Assembly (NCBI GenBank): GCA_030731635.1
Contig: JANQTR010000254.1
Location: 1 to 9,300 of the forward strand
Reading direction: 5' to 3'
Length of the DNA stretch: 9,300 nucleotides
DNA from: Erythrobacter sp.
Lineage (GTDB): Bacteria > Pseudomonadota > Alphaproteobacteria > Sphingomonadales > Sphingomonadaceae
The notes beneath the pieces are model-generated. The model saw nothing but the letters and a program-made list of their open reading frames with translations, was not told the DNA's origin and did no database searches. Made by a program: the position numbers and the translations under genes. Numbering within the stretch: the first letter of the stretch is position 1; each line of letters begins with the position of its first letter. Shown here piece by piece: positions 7,051 to 9,300 of the stretch.

Positions 7051-8091
7051 TCATAGCCATTTCCATTTCCAGAAAAGAAACAGCTGCAGGCCCATGATGG
7101 CAAAGCAGACGCCGACAACAACCCAGAACGCGCCGCTACTTTCCATGCCGGGCATTCCGCCGACGTTGATGCCCATCAAGCCAGTCAGAAATCCGAGCGG
7201 CAGAAATATCCCGGCCACAATCGTCAGCATATAGGTTGCGTGTTCGTTTGAAGCGAGGCTGCGCGCGCGCAGTTCGTCCTGCAATACGACCGCACTTTCC
7301 TTGCTGATATCGATATCGTCGAGATAGCGCCGCAGCCGTTCAATCGACTCCGCAATCTCGCGCCGGTCATGCTGTTCGAACCAGTCGGGCGAATCCCGCG
7401 ATATCTGCTCAAGTGCTTCGTGCTGCGGCGACATGTGCCGTTTCAATGCAAGGCAATTGCGACGGATCGTGGTGGTTTTGGTCAGGATTTGCTCGTGGTG
7501 GTCCTCGACATCCATCTCTTCGAGCTCGTCGATCTGCTGGTTCATGTCGACAATCGACTGACTCATTCGCATCACGAGTTGCTCGACAATCTTGACGATC
7601 GCGCTGCCCGCATCAACCGGCCCCCTGCCGCGATCGAGCAGGGCAACAATATCACGCGGCGTCTGCATTGCCAGTCTGCGCACAGTAATCAGCCGCGTGC
7701 CATCACACCAAAGCTGGAGCGAGATCATGTCTTCAGGCTCGGCATTCGGGTTGAAATTGATCCCGCGCAAGGTTGCGACAAGAGTGTCCTCTTCGCGCAA
7801 GGCGCGCGGACGGGTTAAATCCGAAATCAGCACGTCGGCCGTGGTCGGCGGAATGCCCAGATCAGCCTCCAGCCATGGTCGCACTTCAGGGCTGTTCGCA
7901 TGGAGGTGGAGCCACATGACCTCACCCGGCACCTGAGGCTGCCAGTTGTCCACTTCGGTTCTGGTAATGATCCGTGCGCCGCCTTTGCCGTCCAACACTC
8001 GGCCAAAGATCAATGGGCCAAGGCCCTCGGTTGCATCGGTTTCAAGTTGCTCCATGATCACGTCATGCGGCAGCGCAGCGGGGTTTGCCAC
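7051..8091 (-). CDS. CorA/ZntB-family divalent metal transporter
   Basis: The protein is up to 346 residues. A large cytoplasmic N-terminal domain with long charged helices (about 155-285) precedes two C-terminal membrane segments (about 287-306 and 320-340). The selectivity motif G307-I308-N309 falls at the end of the first, followed by a short loop with GGMPG and a basic-aromatic tail, FWKWKWL. CorA proper has GMN; GIN is typical of the ZntB branch. In E. coli, ZntB imports zinc driven by the proton gradient, so zinc is the best guess here, by family only. The longest start is GTG at 8091, not ATG. An in-frame ATG at 8055 (MEQLETDATEG) would give 334 residues, nearer the usual ZntB length of about 327. 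Neither has a clear ribosome-binding site. The gene follows the hydrolase gene by 44 bases on the same strand and may share its transcript. Confidence 0.9.
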   Translation of the reverse strand: MANPAALPHDVIMEQLETDATEGLGPLIFGRVLDGKGGARIITRTEVDNWQPQVPGEVMWLHLHANSPEVRPWLEADLGIPPTTADVLISDLTRPRALREEDTLVATLRGINFNPNAEPEDMISLQLWCDGTRLITVRRLAMQTPRDIVALLDRGRGPVDAGSAIVKIVEQLVMRMSQSIVDMNQQIDELEEMDVEDHHEQILTKTTTIRRNCLALKRHMSPQHEALEQISRDSPDWFEQHDRREIAESIERLRRYLDDIDISKESAVVLQDELRARSLASNEHATYMLTIVAGIFLPLGFLTGLMGINVGGMPGMESSGAFWVVVGVCFAIMGLQLFLFWKWKWL

Positions 8092-8135
8092 TGCTTGTGT
8101 TGACCAAATGGCGCTGTCGTTGCGAGCAAGCCAGC

Positions 8136-9077
8136 TCAGGCATTCAGGAACGCCTTCATCAGCCCGAACACGTCCTTCGCCTCGCGCGTGGGGGTAATCG
8201 CCATGAACACATGCGGCGCGGCTTCGTATTCATAAAGCTTGGCGTCCACACCGGCGGCGCGCAGTTTGCCCATGAATGTGCGCGAATCGACGATGAAGAT
8301 ATCATGCCGCCCGGTCCAGATACGGGTTGGCGGGAGCAGGGCGAGTTCTTCTGCCGAAGTGTAAAGCGGGCTGACCTCGGCGTCCGCCGGATCGCGCCCC
8401 CCTGCCACCATATCGCCGCAGGCACGCAGGGTGCCGATCTTGAGCATGATGTCATGCGGTTCAACCGCGGCGATTCCCGGATCGGCCAGCGTCAGATCAA
8501 GCCACGGGGCAAACAGCGCCAGCTTGCCAGGCTGCGGGCCGGAACCCTTGCGTGCCAGCCGCAACGCCAGACACAGCGCCATATGCGCGCCCGCGCTGTC
8601 ACCATTGAGGATGATCGTTGCCGGATCAATCGTCTCGGCCAGCTTGGCAAATACAGCGTCCGCCATGGCATCCTGCGCGGCGTGCGGTGCTTCGGGCACC
8701 ACCGGATAAAGTGGTACAGTGATGCTGATCCCGCAATAATTCACCATCGCGGCGACCAGCGGCCAATGCGCCTTGAACATCGGCTGCACAAACCCGCCGC
8801 CATGGAAATAGAGCATGTGCCAAGCGCCGGGGCCGCTTTTGGGGTGGATCGTCACCACCGGGTGCCCTTCTGCCTCCCACGTGCCCACCAGAAAATCGCG
8901 GCGGAAACTCACCGGCATCGGCGCATCCTTGGGCAAGGGGCGACCGGCCATGCGTTTGTGAAAACCTGCGGCATCATGCGGGAAAACCGGCGTGGTGCGC
9001 GCCATGAACCACTTCACCGCGCGCAACAGCAGGCCTGGCTCAGCGCTGCGCAATTCGGTTGAGGTATCGGTCAGCAT
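8136..9077 (-). CDS. Alpha/beta hydrolase of the hormone-sensitive lipase (HSL) type, esterase/lipase
   Basis: This is a carboxylesterase or lipase of about 313 residues, normal for bacterial HSL-type enzymes. Counting from the first of three ATGs, the oxyanion-hole motif is H94-G-G-G-F, the nucleophile S163 lies in GDSAGAH, and the acid and base are probably D261 (TGRHD) and H291 (APHVF). There is no signal peptide, so the enzyme is probably cytoplasmic. The substrate is unknown; short- to medium-chain esters are usual for the family. Three ATG codons stand in a row (9083, 9080, 9077). The only ribosome-binding site, AGGGG (9089-9085), is 1, 4 and 7 bases from them, so I chose the third. The choice changes the protein by two Met residues. 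The gene diverges from ispG and precedes the transporter gene. Confidence 0.9.
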   Translation of the reverse strand: MLTDTSTELRSAEPGLLLRAVKWFMARTTPVFPHDAAGFHKRMAGRPLPKDAPMPVSFRRDFLVGTWEAEGHPVVTIHPKSGPGAWHMLYFHGGGFVQPMFKAHWPLVAAMVNYCGISITVPLYPVVPEAPHAAQDAMADAVFAKLAETIDPATIILNGDSAGAHMALCLALRLARKGSGPQPGKLALFAPWLDLTLADPGIAAVEPHDIMLKIGTLRACGDMVAGGRDPADAEVSPLYTSAEELALLPPTRIWTGRHDIFIVDSRTFMGKLRAAGVDAKLYEYEAAPHVFMAITPTREAKDVFGLMKAFLNA

Positions 9078-9117
9078 CATCATTCCCCTAATTGCCGCAG
9101 ACTGCCGCGGCGCCAGC

Positions 9118-9144
9118 CCAAGTCAAGTATTGGTCCAAGTCAAG
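9118..9144. repeat. Tandem 10-bp direct repeat, possible operator or duplicated -35 box
   Basis: CCAAGTCAAG occurs at 9118-9127 and again at 9135-9144, a period of 17 bases (just over 1.5 helical turns). It lies in the 120-base gap between the divergent hydrolase and ispG genes. On the minus strand each copy contains TTGACT, which resembles a -35 box for the hydrolase gene; the nearest -10 candidates (for example CAGTCT, 9104-9099) are poor. It could be a regulator site or coincidence. Confidence 0.4.
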
Positions 9145-9161
9145 CGGGTGTTCGCGGGTCA

Positions 9162-9190
9162 TTGCCCCGTCATGCCAGCGCGGCTATAGG
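9162..9190 (+). promoter_or_regulatory. Promoter of ispG, possibly giving a leaderless mRNA
   Basis: TTGCCC (9162-9167) and TATAGG (9185-9190) are spaced by exactly 17 bases. The -10 box ends 7 bases before the ispG ATG at 9198. Transcription would then begin at or next to the start codon. The absence of any ribosome-binding site in the short interval CTTGACC agrees with a leaderless or near-leaderless message. Confidence 0.6.
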
Positions 9191-9197
9191 CTTGACC

Positions 9198-9300
9198 ATG
9201 TCTTCCATTCGGCCCTGGCGCACAATCGAACGGCGCAAATGTCGCCAGATCATGGTGGGGAATGTCCCCGTGGGCGGCGATGCGCCGATCACTGTGCAGA
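9198..9300 (+). CDS. ispG: 4-hydroxy-3-methylbut-2-enyl diphosphate synthase IspG (GcpE), 5' end only
   Basis: Only the first 34 codons are in the window; the gene runs off the right edge. The readable protein begins MSSIRPWRTIERRK and continues through QIMVGNVPVGGDAPITVQ. The GNVPVGGDAPITVQ stretch is the highly conserved N-terminus of alphaproteobacterial IspG. The enzyme is a cytoplasmic [4Fe-4S] protein of the MEP pathway that reduces methylerythritol cyclodiphosphate to HMBPP, a precursor of all isoprenoids. The cluster-binding cysteines lie in the missing part. The start fits the family and the promoter just upstream. It is the best clue to the organism: the sequence resembles the Sphingomonadales form. 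Confidence 0.88.
   Translation, partial: MSSIRPWRTIERRKCRQIMVGNVPVGGDAPITVQ

Noticed and set aside
8085..9062. Long + strand open frame (325 codons) opposite the hydrolase
   Set aside because: It lies antisense to a clear HSL-type hydrolase. Its Arg/His-rich composition and lack of motifs mark it as a shadow.
8992..9189. Small + strand open frame between the hydrolase and ispG
   Set aside because: It half overlaps the hydrolase on the other strand, runs through the ispG promoter region, and shows no protein-like pattern or ribosome-binding site.

Overview
The window is high-GC DNA that looks like the chromosome of an alphaproteobacterium, most likely Sphingomonadales (Erythrobacter/Sphingomonas-like). 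This placement is inferred from three things: the N-terminus of the ispG product at the right edge, the general protein style, and a palindromic intergenic repeat of a kind I associate with that group. Coding density is high. No gap exceeds about 115 bases, and I see no RNA genes, insertion sequences, CRISPR arrays or prophage genes.

Left block (1-4304, + strand): a tightly packed operon entered midway. The last codons of an upstream gene overlap the start of a DUF58 protein. A SpoIIM-family membrane protein, an RDD-family membrane protein and a class A beta-lactamase follow. Three of the four junctions are 4-base ATGA overlaps and the fourth is a 7-base gap, so translation is probably coupled. 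DUF58, SpoIIM and RDD form a recurrent envelope module usually found with a MoxR AAA+ ATPase, which is probably the gene just off the left edge. An intact TEM-like beta-lactamase as the last gene of that module is the most interesting point in the window.

Middle block (4305-7050): a REP-like inverted repeat sits between the convergent beta-lactamase and isoaspartyl peptidase genes. The exported isoaspartyl peptidase/asparaginase (- strand) diverges from a two-gene + strand unit encoding a GNAT acetyltransferase and a retinol-dehydrogenase-like SDR. That unit ends in an inverted repeat facing the next gene.

Right block (7051-9300): a - strand pair encodes an HSL-type alpha/beta hydrolase followed by a CorA/ZntB-family metal transporter. 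The hydrolase diverges from ispG of the MEP isoprenoid pathway, of which only the first 34 codons are present. ispG has a good promoter almost abutting its ATG, and the divergent region holds a 10-bp tandem repeat.

Overall this is mostly housekeeping and accessory metabolism of ordinary type. I find no convincing undescribed system; the envelope module plus beta-lactamase is the only serious candidate for a functional association worth testing.
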